Shown here: positions 34,998 through 44,199 of the stretch, one piece after another
Layout of the letters: each line of letters begins with the position of its first letter
Position numbering within the stretch: the stretch's first letter is position 1
Origin: Pseudomonadota bacterium
GTDB lineage: Bacteria; Pseudomonadota; Alphaproteobacteria; Rhizobiales; Xanthobacteraceae
Direction: 5' to 3'
Length of the DNA stretch: 64,000 nucleotides
Assembly (NCBI GenBank): GCA_023388935.1
Contig: JAEWFG010000006.1
Location: 11,202-75,201 of the forward strand
Position numbers and translations under genes: made by a program
Notes under the pieces: model-generated
The model's database searches: none
What the model was told of the DNA's origin: nothing
What the model saw: the letters and a program-made list of their open reading frames with translations, nothing else

Positions 34998-35172
34998 CGT
35001 CCCGGACGCGCTGCAACGCGTTAGCGTTCCTGCGCAGAGCCGGGACCCAGAAGGCCAACCGGGTTTCTCGCTCTCCAAAAAGAATAGCCCCGGCTCAGCA
35101 GCGCATCACCATAGCGCGTCGAAGACGCGCGTAAACGCGCTTGTCGTGCTGCGCAGCGTCCGGGGCACGAGA
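34998..35172. repeat. palindromic repeat, CCCGGACGC / GCGTCCGGGGCACGAG family
   Basis: Left end CGTCCCGGACGCGCTGCAAC and right end GCGCAGCGTCCGGGGCACGA, with GCGCAGAGCCGGGACCCAGA and CCCCGGCTCAGCAGCGCATC as inner arms. Related to 22921-23074 and 63808-63933. It lies between convergent mmcB and the response regulator gene. Confidence 0.7.
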
Positions 35173-35182
35173 GCGATGAAAA

Positions 35183-35737
35183 TTACCGCGGCGCGCGCTT
35201 CGCGAGGATACGCTGCAACGTACGCCGGTGCATGTTGAGCCTCCGCGCCGTCTCCGAGACGTTGCGATTGCACATCTCGTAGATGCGCTGGATGTGCTCC
35301 CAGCGCACGCGGTCGGCCGACATCGGGTTCGTCGGCAACTCGGATTTCTCCGAGCTGGTCGAGAGCAGCGCCGCGACGACGTCGTCGGCATCCGCGGGCT
35401 TCGAGAGATAATCGATCGCGCCCATCTTCACTGCGGTCACGGCGGTGGCGATGTTGCCGTAGCCGGTCAGCACGATCGCGCGTGCTTCGGGGCGCTTCTT
35501 CTTCAGCGCCGAGACGACGTCGAGCCCGTTGCCGTCGCCAAGCCGCAAATCGACCACGGCGAAAGCCGGTGCCGCCTTGCCGATCTGCGCCAGGCCATCC
35601 GAAACCGTGTCGCACGAGGTCACCGCAAAACCACGGGTTTCCATCGCGCGCGACAGCCGCTCCAGGAACGGCTTGTCGTCCTCCACGATGAGAAGCGAGC
35701 GGTCGGTCTGTTCGTTCAGTTCCGCGATGGCGTTCAA
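35183..35737 (-). CDS. regR: RegR/ActR/PrrA-type redox response regulator
   Basis: A 184-residue two-domain regulator. The receiver has the phosphoacceptor Asp near 63 (VVDLRLGDG) and the Lys in YLSKPADADD. The C-terminal Fis-type helix-turn-helix (NVSETARRLNMHRRTLQRIL) is nearly invariant in this family. The TTG at 35737 is preferred because AGAGAGGAC sits upstream; a start at 35779 is possible. With the adjacent sensor kinase it controls genes for oxygen- and redox-dependent metabolism such as nitrogen fixation, photosynthesis or respiration, as known for RegSR/ActSR. Confidence 0.92.
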   Translation of the reverse strand: MNAIAELNEQTDRSLLIVEDDKPFLERLSRAMETRGFAVTSCDTVSDGLAQIGKAAPAFAVVDLRLGDGNGLDVVSALKKKRPEARAIVLTGYGNIATAVTAVKMGAIDYLSKPADADDVVAALLSTSSEKSELPTNPMSADRVRWEHIQRIYEMCNRNVSETARRLNMHRRTLQRILAKRAPR

Positions 35738-35840
35738 GGTGTTGTCCTCTCTCCAGCGCTTCCACATATGGCGTCGCAATCGGGCGGTGCCAAGGCCGCA
35801 AATAGTCGATCGGCCCTTCTGTGCGACGCAAGGTCGCGGT

Positions 35841-37172
35841 CTATCCTATTGTTTCTTCGAAGGTCTCGATAGTCTCAAACCGCTCCCTCGGCCACGTAAT
35901 CTGTACCACTGCACCGTGATCCGGAAAGGTCCGATTGGTGAACGAGACCTTGGCGCCGGTGCGCTGGAGCAGCGTCCGCGCGATGAACACGCCAAGCCCG
36001 AGGCCGCGCCGCACGCCACCACCGTCATCCAGGGTACGCCGCCGCGACAGATAGGGCTCGCCGATCCGGTTGAGGATGTCGGGCGGGATGCCGGGACCGT
36101 CGTCGGAGATCACGATCTCGATCGTGTCATTGTTCCACCAGGCATTCACCTCGACGGTGCCGCGGGCGAAGTCGACTGCATTCTCGACGATGTTGCCGAA
36201 CCCGTAGAGGATCGCCGGGTTGCGCGAGCCGACCGGCTCGGCGACGGCGGCCACCGCGATCCGCACCTTGATGTCGACGCCGAAATCGCGGTGCGGCGCC
36301 ACCACCTCCTCGATCAGCTCCGACAGCTTCATGCGGTCGAACGGCGCACCGCTGGAGGAGAGCTGGGTGATCTTGCTCAGGATGTCGCGGCAGCGCTGCG
36401 TTTGTTCGCGCAGGGTCTTCAGGTCGGCGGCAAAGCTCGGATCCTTCACCGTCTTTTCGAGCTCGCGCGAGATCAGGAAGATGGTGGCGAGCGGCGTGCC
36501 GAGTTCGTGCGCGGCCGCCGCGGCAAGCCCGTCGATCTGGGTCAGATGCTGCTCGCGCGTCAGCACCAGTTCGGTCGCAGCCAGCGCGTCCGCAAGCTTG
36601 CGCGCCTCCTCGGTCACCTGGAACGAGTAGAGGCTGGTGACGCCGATCGCGAGCACGATCGAGAGCCAGACGCCGACGAGATAGATTGGCGGCAGCACCA
36701 TGGGATCGTCGGAATCCCAAGGCAGCGGCAGATGGAAAAAGAACAGGACCGAGGCGCAGGCAACAGCCAGCAGGCCGAGGCCGAAGGTGAAGCGGGCCGG
36801 TAGCGCGGTGGCCGAGATCAACACGGGCGCGAGGAACAGGAACGAGAACGGGTTCTGCAGTCCGCCGGTGAAGAACAGCAGCCCGGCCAGCTCCACGATG
36901 TTCAGCGCAAGCAGTCCGGCGGCCTGCATCGGCTTCAGCCGCTGCAGCGGATTGGACACGGTCTGGAGCGCCAGATTGAGCGCCGCCGACAGGGCGATGA
37001 TGGTGACGCAGGGGACGATCTCGACGTTGAACTCCAGCCCCTGTACCACGATGAAGATCGCGGTGAGCTGGCCCAGCACCGCGAGCCAGCGCAACCGCAG
37101 GATCGTGTCCAGCCGGATATGCCGCTGCGCAGGGCGAAAGTCGGAAGCGGCAATTTCGGTCATATCTGTCAA
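35841..37172 (-). CDS. regS: RegS/ActS/PrrB-type redox sensor histidine kinase
   Basis: A 443-residue membrane kinase with about six helices in residues 25-190. The quinone-sensing motif GGLQNPF is in FTGGLQNPFSFLFLAPV, the H box is AAAAHELGTPLATI with His222, and the redox Cys of the family matches Cys261 in RCRDIL. The N box (GNIVENAVDFA) and G boxes are intact. It is 103 bp upstream of regR on the same strand and phosphorylates it. All hallmark residues of a working redox sensor are present. Confidence 0.93.
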   Translation of the reverse strand: MTDMTEIAASDFRPAQRHIRLDTILRLRWLAVLGQLTAIFIVVQGLEFNVEIVPCVTIIALSAALNLALQTVSNPLQRLKPMQAAGLLALNIVELAGLLFFTGGLQNPFSFLFLAPVLISATALPARFTFGLGLLAVACASVLFFFHLPLPWDSDDPMVLPPIYLVGVWLSIVLAIGVTSLYSFQVTEEARKLADALAATELVLTREQHLTQIDGLAAAAAHELGTPLATIFLISRELEKTVKDPSFAADLKTLREQTQRCRDILSKITQLSSSGAPFDRMKLSELIEEVVAPHRDFGVDIKVRIAVAAVAEPVGSRNPAILYGFGNIVENAVDFARGTVEVNAWWNNDTIEIVISDDGPGIPPDILNRIGEPYLSRRRTLDDGGGVRRGLGLGVFIARTLLQRTGAKVSFTNRTFPDHGAVVQITWPRERFETIETFEETIG

Positions 37173-37271
37173 TGTGGCGGTGCCTTCTCGATCACAAACA
37201 CAGGGCTCGCGGAACCAGCCGGGATTACAAGCCTTGCGCTTCCCCCTGCAATAGCAGAAGAACGGCCCAGC

Positions 37272-38075
37272 ATGACCGAGAATGACAAGGCTTCAAGTCC
37301 GCCGACTGTCGCGGGCCGCAGCTCGTCCGCGGCGATCGAGGTCGATCACCTCGTCAAGGTCTACAAGCAGACCCGCGCCGTCGACGATATCTCCTTTTCG
37401 CTTCCGCGCGGCAGTATCACCGGGCTTCTGGGCGGCAATGGCGCCGGCAAGACCACGACCATCGCGATGATCATGGGCCTCGTGCTGCCGACCTCCGGCC
37501 GCGTCAGGGTGCTCGGGCATCGGATGCCCGAGGAGAGCGCGGCCGTGCTGGGGCGGATGAATTTCGAGAGCCCCTATGTCGACATGCCGATGCGGCTCAC
37601 GGTGCGCCAGAACCTCACTGTCTTCGGCAAGCTCTATGCGGTGAAGAACCTCTCCGATCGCATCGCCAGGCTCGCCGACGATCTCGATCTCACCGAATTC
37701 ATCGACCGCGCCAACGGCAAGCTCTCCGCCGGGCAGAAGACCCGCGTCGCGCTCGCCAAGGCGCTGATCAACCAGCCCGAGCTGCTGCTGCTGGACGAGC
37801 CGACCGCCTCGCTCGACCCTGATACGGCCGACTGGGTGCGGGCGCATATGGAGCAGTATCGCAAGGAGAACAATGCCACCATCCTGCTGGCATCGCACAA
37901 CATGCTCGAGGTCGAGCGCCTCTGCGACCGGGTCATCATCATGAAGCGCGGCCGCATCGAGGACGACGACACGCCCGAGGCCATCATGGCCCGCTACAAC
38001 CGCGCCACGCTGGAGGAGGTGTTTCTGGACGTCGCGCGCGGCCGGGTGAACGGCGCGCGGGAGGCGGCACGATGA
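37272..38075 (+). CDS. ABC exporter ATPase
   Basis: A 267-residue nucleotide-binding protein. Walker A is GGNGAGKTTT near residue 61, the signature is LSAGQKTRV, Walker B is LLLLDEPTASLD and the switch is LLASHNM. The start is ATG at 37272 (MTENDKASS). This CcmA/NodI-like type works with an ABC-2 permease, here the next gene. It is divergent from regS. Substrate unknown. Confidence 0.88.
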   Translation: MTENDKASSPPTVAGRSSSAAIEVDHLVKVYKQTRAVDDISFSLPRGSITGLLGGNGAGKTTTIAMIMGLVLPTSGRVRVLGHRMPEESAAVLGRMNFESPYVDMPMRLTVRQNLTVFGKLYAVKNLSDRIARLADDLDLTEFIDRANGKLSAGQKTRVALAKALINQPELLLLDEPTASLDPDTADWVRAHMEQYRKENNATILLASHNMLEVERLCDRVIIMKRGRIEDDDTPEAIMARYNRATLEEVFLDVARGRVNGAREAAR

Positions 38076-38188
38076 GTGGGCGCGTATGTTTTGGCCGTAG
38101 CCCGGGTGAGCGCAGCGATACCCGGGAACGCCGCAAGCAAAGTCCCGGATGTCGCTTCGCTCATCCGGGCTACGGATCGCAACGATGA
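38072..38188 (+). CDS. 38-codon coupling mini-ORF inside a repeat
   Basis: An ATG at 38072 overlaps the ATPase stop as ATGA. The frame runs 38 codons, almost entirely through the repeat at 38097-38174, to a TGA at 38186-38188 that overlaps the permease ATG at 38185, again as ATGA. The peptide (MSGRVCFGRSPGERSDT...) has no recognisable fold. Its role is more likely to carry ribosomes across the repeat than to make a functional protein. Confidence 0.45.
   Translation: MSGRVCFGRSPGERSDTRERRKQSPGCRFAHPGYGSQR
38097..38174. repeat. GTAGCCCGGGTGAGC repeat element
   Basis: Inverted ends GTAGCCCGGGTGAGCGCAGC and GCTTCGCTCATCCGGGCTAC form a long hairpin with inner CCCGGGAA and TCCCGGA. It is inserted between the ATPase and permease genes of one ABC unit, genes that normally touch or overlap. 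Confidence 0.8.
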
Positions 38189-39003
38189 CCGAGCTCTCCC
38201 TCCATCGCGGTCTGTCCATGCAGCGCATCGGCGCGATGATCCTGCGCTACTGGTATCTCCTGATGTCGTCCTGGCCACGGCTGCTGGAGCTTTTGTACTG
38301 GCCGGCGCTCCAGGTCATCACCTGGGGCTTCCTCCAGCTCTACATTGCGCAAAACGCCAATTTCTTTGCGCGCGCCGGCGGCACGCTGATCGGCGCCGTG
38401 ATCCTCTGGGACATCCTGTTCCGCGGACAGCTCGGCTTCTCCATCTCGTTTCTGGAAGAGATGTGGGCGCGCAACCTCGGCAATCTCATGATGAGCCCGC
38501 TCAAGCCGATCGAGTTTCTGCTGTCGCTGATGATCATGAGCCTGATCCGGCTCGCGATCGGCGTCATCCCGATGACGCTGCTTGCGCTGTTCCTGTTTCA
38601 CTTCAACGTCTATGCCCTCGGCCTGCCGCTGATCGCCTTCTTCTGCAATCTGATCTTCACAAGCTGGTCGGTCGGCATCTTCGTCTCGGGGCTGGTGTTG
38701 CGGAACGGTCTTGGCGCCGAAAGCATTGTCTGGACGCTGATGTTTGCGATCATGCCGCTCGCCTGCATCTACTATCCCGTCAGCGTGCTGCCGGTCTGGC
38801 TGCAATATGTCGCCTGGGCGCTGCCGCCGACCTACGTCTTTGAAGGGATGCGGGCACTGCTGATCGAGAACACCTTCCGTACCGACCTGATGCTGGATGC
38901 GCTTGCGATCAACGCGGGCCTCCTGGTGGCATCATTTGGGGCATTTCTTGCCCTTTTGCGCAGCGCCAGAAAGCATGGCTCGCTGCTGTCCGCCGGCGAA
39001 TAG
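38185..39003 (+). CDS. ABC-2 type permease
   Basis: A 272-residue inner-membrane protein with six hydrophobic helices and the ABC-2 motif MPLACIYYPVSVLPVWLQY near the C-terminus. The start is ATG at 38185, overlapping the stop of the mini-ORF. It forms an exporter with the upstream ATPase. The substrate is not clear; the family includes polysaccharide, lipid and drug exporters. Confidence 0.85.
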   Translation: MTELSLHRGLSMQRIGAMILRYWYLLMSSWPRLLELLYWPALQVITWGFLQLYIAQNANFFARAGGTLIGAVILWDILFRGQLGFSISFLEEMWARNLGNLMMSPLKPIEFLLSLMIMSLIRLAIGVIPMTLLALFLFHFNVYALGLPLIAFFCNLIFTSWSVGIFVSGLVLRNGLGAESIVWTLMFAIMPLACIYYPVSVLPVWLQYVAWALPPTYVFEGMRALLIENTFRTDLMLDALAINAGLLVASFGAFLALLRSARKHGSLLSAGE

Positions 39004-39065
39004 CGTCACTTTCCCGTGGATTCCTGCTGATTTTGCCGTCCCGGCCACGTAGATGTACGGAACAA

Positions 39066-39077
39066 TGCGTTGACGCA
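39066..39077. promoter_or_regulatory. palindrome TGCGT-TG-ACGCA upstream of phaZ
   Basis: Perfect 5-base arms with a 2-base centre, 48-59 bp upstream of the phaZ start, with a further GCAG...CTGC pair to the right. PhaR-type regulators of PHB genes are known to bind TGC-rich sites, so this is a candidate; the assignment is tentative. Confidence 0.3.
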
Positions 39078-39124
39078 ATATTACGCATTCGGCAGTATGC
39101 TGCGATGCGAAGAGGAATATAGCG

Positions 39125-40453
39125 ATGCCTATTGGTGAGTTTGGCGGCGCGCCGCCCCTGGCGGCGGAAGGCAGTCCGGTCCTGACGACGCCGATGTACT
39201 GGATGTACGAGATGGCGCACGCCTCTCTCAATCCGGCGCGCGCGGTCACCGACGCGACCAAGCTGCTGTTTCAGAATCCCCTCAATCCCTGGGCGCGCAC
39301 CGAGGTCGGCAAGTCGGTTGCTGCGGCCTGCGAGTTGTTCGAGCGCACCACGCGCCGCTACGGCAAGCCGGAATGGGGCCTCGACGACACCGAGGTCAAC
39401 GGCATCCGCGTTCCCGTCGAGATCCGCTCGGTCTGGGAAAAACCGTTCTGCCGCCTGCTCTACTTCGATCGCAAGTTCGCCCGTCCGCTACGCAGCCCGC
39501 AGCCGCGCGTGCTGATCGTCGCGCCGATGTCCGGCCACTATGCGACGCTGCTGCGCGGCACGGTCGAAGCATTCCTGCCGGCGCATGAGGTCTACATCAC
39601 CGACTGGGCCGATGCCCGCATGGTGCCGCTCAGCGACGGCCGCTTCGATCTCGACGACTACATCGACTACGTCATCGAGATGCTGCACGTCCTCGGCGGC
39701 AACACCCATGTGATGGCGGTGTGCCAGCCCTCCGTGCCCGTCGTCGCTGCCGTGTCAATCATGGAAGCGCGGCGCGATCCCTTCGTGCCGACCTCGATGA
39801 CGCTGATGGGCGGCCCGATCGACACGCGCCGCAATCCGACCGCGGTGAACAAGCTTGCCCAGGAACGCGGCATCGACTGGTTCCGCAACACCGTCATCAC
39901 CAAGGTGCCGTTCCCGCATCCCGGCATGATGCGCGACGTCTACCCGGGCTTCCTGCAGCTCAACGGCTTCATCAGCATGAATCTCGACCGGCACATGGAC
40001 GCCCACAAGCGTCTCTTCGCCAATCTGGTGAAGGGTGACGGCGACCTCGTCGACAAGCATCGCGACTTCTACGACGAATATCTCGCGGTGATGGATCTCC
40101 CCGCCGAGTATTATCTGCAGACGGTCGACACCGTGTTCGTGAAGCACGCGCTGCCGAAGGGCGAGATGACCCATCGTGGAACTCGCGTTGATCCCTCCAA
40201 GATCACGCGCGTCGCGCTGATGACGGTCGAAGGTGAGAACGACGACATCTCCGGGCTCGGTCAGACCGAAGCAACGCACACATTGTGCAGTTCGATCCCC
40301 GATCATCGCCGCGTTCATTACGTCCAGAAGGGCGTCGGACATTACGGCGTGTTCAACGGATCGCGATTCAAGTCGGAGATCGTGCCGCGAATTCACGACT
40401 TCATGGTCACGGCTGCGAATCCCAACGCATCGCAGGCTCTCGCGGCCGAATAG
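39125..40453 (+). CDS. phaZ: intracellular polyhydroxyalkanoate depolymerase
   Basis: A 442-residue PhaZ-type protein. The nucleophile is Cys200 in the VMAVCQPSVPV box, as in intracellular depolymerases that use Cys in place of Ser. The opening (MYWMYEMAHASLNPARA) and the GVGHYGVFNGSRF segment near the C-terminus, containing the catalytic His, are typical. An AAGAGGAA lies just before the ATG at 39125. It mobilises stored PHB granules in the cytoplasm. A stem-loop follows the stop. Confidence 0.9.
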   Translation: MPIGEFGGAPPLAAEGSPVLTTPMYWMYEMAHASLNPARAVTDATKLLFQNPLNPWARTEVGKSVAAACELFERTTRRYGKPEWGLDDTEVNGIRVPVEIRSVWEKPFCRLLYFDRKFARPLRSPQPRVLIVAPMSGHYATLLRGTVEAFLPAHEVYITDWADARMVPLSDGRFDLDDYIDYVIEMLHVLGGNTHVMAVCQPSVPVVAAVSIMEARRDPFVPTSMTLMGGPIDTRRNPTAVNKLAQERGIDWFRNTVITKVPFPHPGMMRDVYPGFLQLNGFISMNLDRHMDAHKRLFANLVKGDGDLVDKHRDFYDEYLAVMDLPAEYYLQTVDTVFVKHALPKGEMTHRGTRVDPSKITRVALMTVEGENDDISGLGQTEATHTLCSSIPDHRRVHYVQKGVGHYGVFNGSRFKSEIVPRIHDFMVTAANPNASQALAAE

Positions 40454-40483
40454 ACGCGTTTTTCGGCTTTCCCGTCGAAAATT

Positions 40484-40514
40484 CAGGCCCTGCCGGAGGC
40501 TCCGACGGGGCCTG
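40484..40514. terminator. strong stem-loop after phaZ
   Basis: Arms CAGGCCCTGCCGGAG (40484-40498) and CTCCGACGGGGCCTG (40500-40514) pair at 13 of 15 positions. It begins 31 bp after the phaZ stop. There is no T-run, so it may protect the mRNA end rather than be a classic terminator. Confidence 0.5.
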
Positions 40515-40745
40515 GTTCCCTTCAGATTCGAGGTATTTAGGTAGCTTTATAGGAGTGAGTCTCCGCTCACCCCTTGCATGCATCCAGTGGGGGCGAAAAA
40601 ACCGGGTTCCAACCCCAGTCTGTAGGGTCTCCCGGGCGCCAGACCCCTGTATATTGGGCAAATGATTTGTTTTTGCGCCGAGCGCTTTCCCTGGCGGCGG
40701 TTATGGCAGAATCCGGGCGAACTCCTGCTCCCCGGACTGACAGAC

Positions 40746-41501
40746 ATGGCCACTCGCGCTCTCCTTTATCGGCGCCCCCACGAACCGAAGACCCTCCTGA
40801 TCACCCATGGATCGCAATTCTTTGCGATTCGGCTGCGCCGACACCGTCGAGCGCGCCGCTATACGCTCAGAATTCATCCGAGCGATCGCGAAGCCATCCT
40901 CACCATGCCGCCGCGTGGCACGCTGGTCGAAGCAAAGGATTTCGCGCAGCGTCATGGTGCGTGGATCGCGGCACGCCTCGGTCGCTTGCCGAAGGCCGCG
41001 CCGTTTCAACCTGGCACAGTGATACCGCTTCGCGGCGCCTCTCACCGCATCGTTCATCGCGCCGGCACGCGTGGCACGGTGTGGACCGAGGTGCGCGACT
41101 CCGGTGAACGCATCCTCTGCGTCGCCGGCGGGGTCGAACATGTCGACCGCCGCGTCAGCGACTTCCTCAAGCGCGAGGCACGCCGCGATCTCCAGCGTTC
41201 GGCGGAAGCCTATGCCGCCGAGCTCGGCGTCAAGGTCAAGCGGCTCTCGATCCGCGATCAGTCCAGCCGCTGGGGCTCCTGCACCTCGGCGGGCTCGCTC
41301 TCGTTCTCCTGGCGCCTGATCCTCGCGCCCCCCTACGTGCTCGACTATCTCGCCGCGCACGAAGTCGCCCATCTGGTCGAAATGAACCATTCGGCGCGGT
41401 TCTGGCGCGTCTGCGGGAAGGTCTGTCCGTCGATGGAGCGCGCCAAGAATTGGCTCGATACCCACGGCAACGATCTGCACCGCTACGGGGTCGAGGATTA
41501 G
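40746..41501 (+). CDS. YgjP/DUF45-type zinc metalloprotease
   Basis: A 251-residue protein starting at ATG 40746. The zinc motif HEVAHLVEMNH is followed by FWRVCGKVCPSMERAKNWL, and the preceding SSRWGSCTSAGSLSFSWRLI is the hallmark of the YgjP-like (formerly DUF45) gluzincins. Cytoplasmic, with no signal or membrane part. Family members are often neighbours of restriction or stress genes, but here it stands alone. Substrate unknown. Confidence 0.87.
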   Translation: MATRALLYRRPHEPKTLLITHGSQFFAIRLRRHRRARRYTLRIHPSDREAILTMPPRGTLVEAKDFAQRHGAWIAARLGRLPKAAPFQPGTVIPLRGASHRIVHRAGTRGTVWTEVRDSGERILCVAGGVEHVDRRVSDFLKREARRDLQRSAEAYAAELGVKVKRLSIRDQSSRWGSCTSAGSLSFSWRLILAPPYVLDYLAAHEVAHLVEMNHSARFWRVCGKVCPSMERAKNWLDTHGNDLHRYGVED

Positions 41502-41827
41502 GCCTCGCTGCAAACCCAACACTCGCTGTCGTCGCCCGGCTTGACCGGGCGACCCAGTACGCCGCGGCAGCGGTTTTGAATCTCGATGTCTCAGAATACT
41601 GGATTCCCCGCCTTCGCGGGGAATGACAGTGGAGAACGAGGCGACAGCAACGCGTTTTGCGCGACTTTTGCCTCACGCAACGAAGATCGCGCGGCATCCC
41701 TCATTTGCCCCGCCACATCAAAGCTTTCGCGCAATCCACCGCGCGCCACGCCGGCAATCACCGGCTACTGTGCATGGGGTTGTTTTCGCGATTCTTGTTT
41801 TGAGGTCACGAGGACCCCAGGCCGAAC
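41502..41827. other. 326-bp gap between convergent genes
   Basis: The left part holds a repeat at 41526-41629. The rest (41640-41820) is neither clearly coding nor an RNA I recognise. It lies between the convergent metalloprotease and penicillin-binding-protein genes. Confidence 0.5.
41526..41629. repeat. GTCGTCGCCCGGCTTGACC repeat element
   Basis: Left arm CCCGGCTTGACCGGGCGACC is itself a hairpin. The right half is ATACTGGATTCCCC followed by GCCTTCGCGGGGAATGAC, also a hairpin. Both halves are distinct from the GTCGTCCCGG family, so this is another repeat type. Confidence 0.65.
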
Positions 41828-44038
41828 CTACCGATTTCCGCCAAACAGGCGGTCCATCAGCCAGCCGTCCAGCCCCGGCGCTGCTTCCGGCCGTACGGCG
41901 GCGCGCGTCGGCGCCGGGCGATAGGTGCCATTATTGGCAGGAGCAGATGGTGGCGCTGTCGGCGGCGATACCTGCGATCCTGCCTGCGCGAGATTCGACA
42001 GACCCCAGTTGGCTTGTGCGTTCGGCAAGGCTGCGACCGGCACACCCTCGTGCGCCGTGCGCATGAAGTGCGACCAGACCTCAACCGGCAGGCCGCCACC
42101 AGTCGCCTTCTTCGTCGGCGAGTTGTCGTCATTGCCGAGCCAGACGCCGGTGACGAGGTTTGCGGTGTAGCCGACGAACCAGGCGTCGCGGTAATCCTGG
42201 CTGGTTCCGGTCTTGCCGGCTGCCATCCAGCCCGGAATCTCCGCTTTCTTGGCAGTGCCGTTGATCAGGGTCTCCCGCATCATCGTGTTCATCATCCCGA
42301 CATAGCGCGGGTCGATCACCTGATTGCGCTCCTCGGGCTGGCGCATGTAGAGCAGCTTGCCGTCGAGTGTCTTGATCCGCCTCACCACATGCGGCGACAC
42401 CGCGAAGCCGCCATTGGCGAACGGCGCATAGGCGCCAACCAGTTCGACGACCGACACTTCGGAGGTGCCGAGCGCGATCGAGGCGTTGGGCTCGAGCTTC
42501 GAGGAGATGCCGAGCCGGTGCGCGGTGCGCACCACGTTCTTCGGCCCAACTTCGAGGCCGAGGCGAATCGCGACCGTGTTGAGCGACATCGCGAGCGCCT
42601 GCGTCAGCGTCACCGGGCCGAAATATTCGTGGGTGTAGTTCTCGGGCTTCCAGCCCTTGACCTCGATCGGCGCGTCCTGGCGGACGGTGTCCGGCGTCAG
42701 ACCCTGCTCGAGCGCGGTCAGATAGACGAACGGCTTGAACGAGGAGCCCGGCTGGCGCTTGGCGGTGACCGCGCGGTTGTACTGGCTGTCGGAATAGTTC
42801 CGGCCGCCCACCATGGCACGCACGGCGCCGTCAGGCGTCATAGCCACCAGTGCGCCCTGACTGACATTGAACTTCACGCTCTTGGCCGCGAGTTCGTCGA
42901 TGATGGCGGCTTCCGCCACGCTCTGCAGCTTTGGATCGATCGTGGTCTCGACGGTGATGCTCTCGTCGATCTGGCCGACGAGATCGTCGAGCACCTCGCC
43001 GATCCAGTCGGCGACGTAGTTGACCGTGCCGGCGCCGACCGGCTTCACATTGTAGGAGGGATGACCGATCGAGGCCTGTGCCTGCGCTTGCGTGATGAAT
43101 TTCGCGTCGGCCATCGCCGCGAGCACGATCTGCGCGCGCTGCTCGGCGCCTTCCGGATTACGGTTGGGCGCGAGCCGCGATGGCGATTTGACGAGACCGG
43201 CCAGCATCGCGGCTTCGGCGATCGTCACGTTCTTCGCCGACTTGCCGAAATAGCGCTGCGCGGCTGCCTCGACGCCATAGGCGCCCGAGCCGAAATAGAC
43301 GCGGTTGAGATAGAGCTCCAGGATCTCGTTCTTGGAATGCTTGCGCTCCAGCCAGATCGCAAGCTCCGCCTCCTGCAGCTTGCGCTGCACGGTGCGCTCC
43401 TGGGTCAGGAACAGGTTTTTCGCGAGCTGTTGCGTCAGCGTCGAGCCGCCCTGCGACACGCCGCGATGAAGCACGTTGGTGACGAGCGCGCGCAGGATGC
43501 CTACGGGATCGATGCCGAAATGCGAATAGAAGCGGCGGTCCTCGATGGCGATGAACGCCTTGGGCAGATAAGGCGGCAGGTCCTTCAGCGAGACATTGGC
43601 GCCGGCCATCTCGCCGCGCTGCGCCAGCATGCTGCCGTCGATGCCGACGATCTGGATCGTCGGCGGACGCTTTGGAATCTCCAGCGACTGGATCGGCGGC
43701 AGATGGGCGCCGACCCAGACCACGACGCCGGTCACGGCGATCGCGCCCCACAGGCCAAGCACCGCGCCCCAATAGACGAGGCGACCGAGGCTGAAGCCTC
43801 CGCGCGACTTCAACCGGCGTTTGGCGCCGCTGCGGCTTGCCTGCGCCTTCCGCTCGCGCGGCGGCTCATCGTCGGAATCATCGCTTCGACGCTTGGATGA
43901 TTTCGCAGACTTCTTCGGCTTGTCCTCGGCATTGGGGATGCGGTCCGCCGCCGTCAGGCGCAGATCGGCGAGCGCCGCGGGCAAGCCGAACAGCGGCTCT
44001 TTCCGCCCACCCTTTTTCTTTCCCCACGCCATACGCAA
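41828..44038 (-). CDS. class A penicillin-binding protein (PBP1a family)
   Basis: A 736-residue bifunctional peptidoglycan synthase. A basic, Ser/Lys/Arg-rich cytoplasmic tail (residues 1-75) precedes one membrane helix (about 80-105). The GT51 domain has EDRRFYSHFG near 165 and GGSTLTQQLAKNLFL. The transpeptidase has SSFK near 432, SLN and KTGTS near 606. The C-terminus is Pro/Ala-rich. The start is the first codon at 44038, or the ATG at 44032 (MAWGKKKGG). It builds glycan strands and cross-links in the periplasm. Confidence 0.93.
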   Translation of the reverse strand: MRMAWGKKKGGRKEPLFGLPAALADLRLTAADRIPNAEDKPKKSAKSSKRRSDDSDDEPPRERKAQASRSGAKRRLKSRGGFSLGRLVYWGAVLGLWGAIAVTGVVVWVGAHLPPIQSLEIPKRPPTIQIVGIDGSMLAQRGEMAGANVSLKDLPPYLPKAFIAIEDRRFYSHFGIDPVGILRALVTNVLHRGVSQGGSTLTQQLAKNLFLTQERTVQRKLQEAELAIWLERKHSKNEILELYLNRVYFGSGAYGVEAAAQRYFGKSAKNVTIAEAAMLAGLVKSPSRLAPNRNPEGAEQRAQIVLAAMADAKFITQAQAQASIGHPSYNVKPVGAGTVNYVADWIGEVLDDLVGQIDESITVETTIDPKLQSVAEAAIIDELAAKSVKFNVSQGALVAMTPDGAVRAMVGGRNYSDSQYNRAVTAKRQPGSSFKPFVYLTALEQGLTPDTVRQDAPIEVKGWKPENYTHEYFGPVTLTQALAMSLNTVAIRLGLEVGPKNVVRTAHRLGISSKLEPNASIALGTSEVSVVELVGAYAPFANGGFAVSPHVVRRIKTLDGKLLYMRQPEERNQVIDPRYVGMMNTMMRETLINGTAKKAEIPGWMAAGKTGTSQDYRDAWFVGYTANLVTGVWLGNDDNSPTKKATGGGLPVEVWSHFMRTAHEGVPVAALPNAQANWGLSNLAQAGSQVSPPTAPPSAPANNGTYRPAPTRAAVRPEAAPGLDGWLMDRLFGGNR

Positions 44039-44199
44039 AACGCCCGGTCAACCCGCTCCGCCGCACGCTAGCGGTCGCTGTTTAAGGCCCGGTTACCCCG
44101 TGCTTAACGTCTGATTAGGAGGTGGGGCATTCGCCTGCCGCAGTTCCGCTCATCAGGCTCCGGAGCTAGGATTGCAGCAATCAAGAAGAGGGAACTCGT

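Noticed and set aside
42014..43900. 628-codon plus-strand frame
   Set aside because: Antisense shadow of the penicillin-binding protein gene, with an Arg/His/Asp-rich product.
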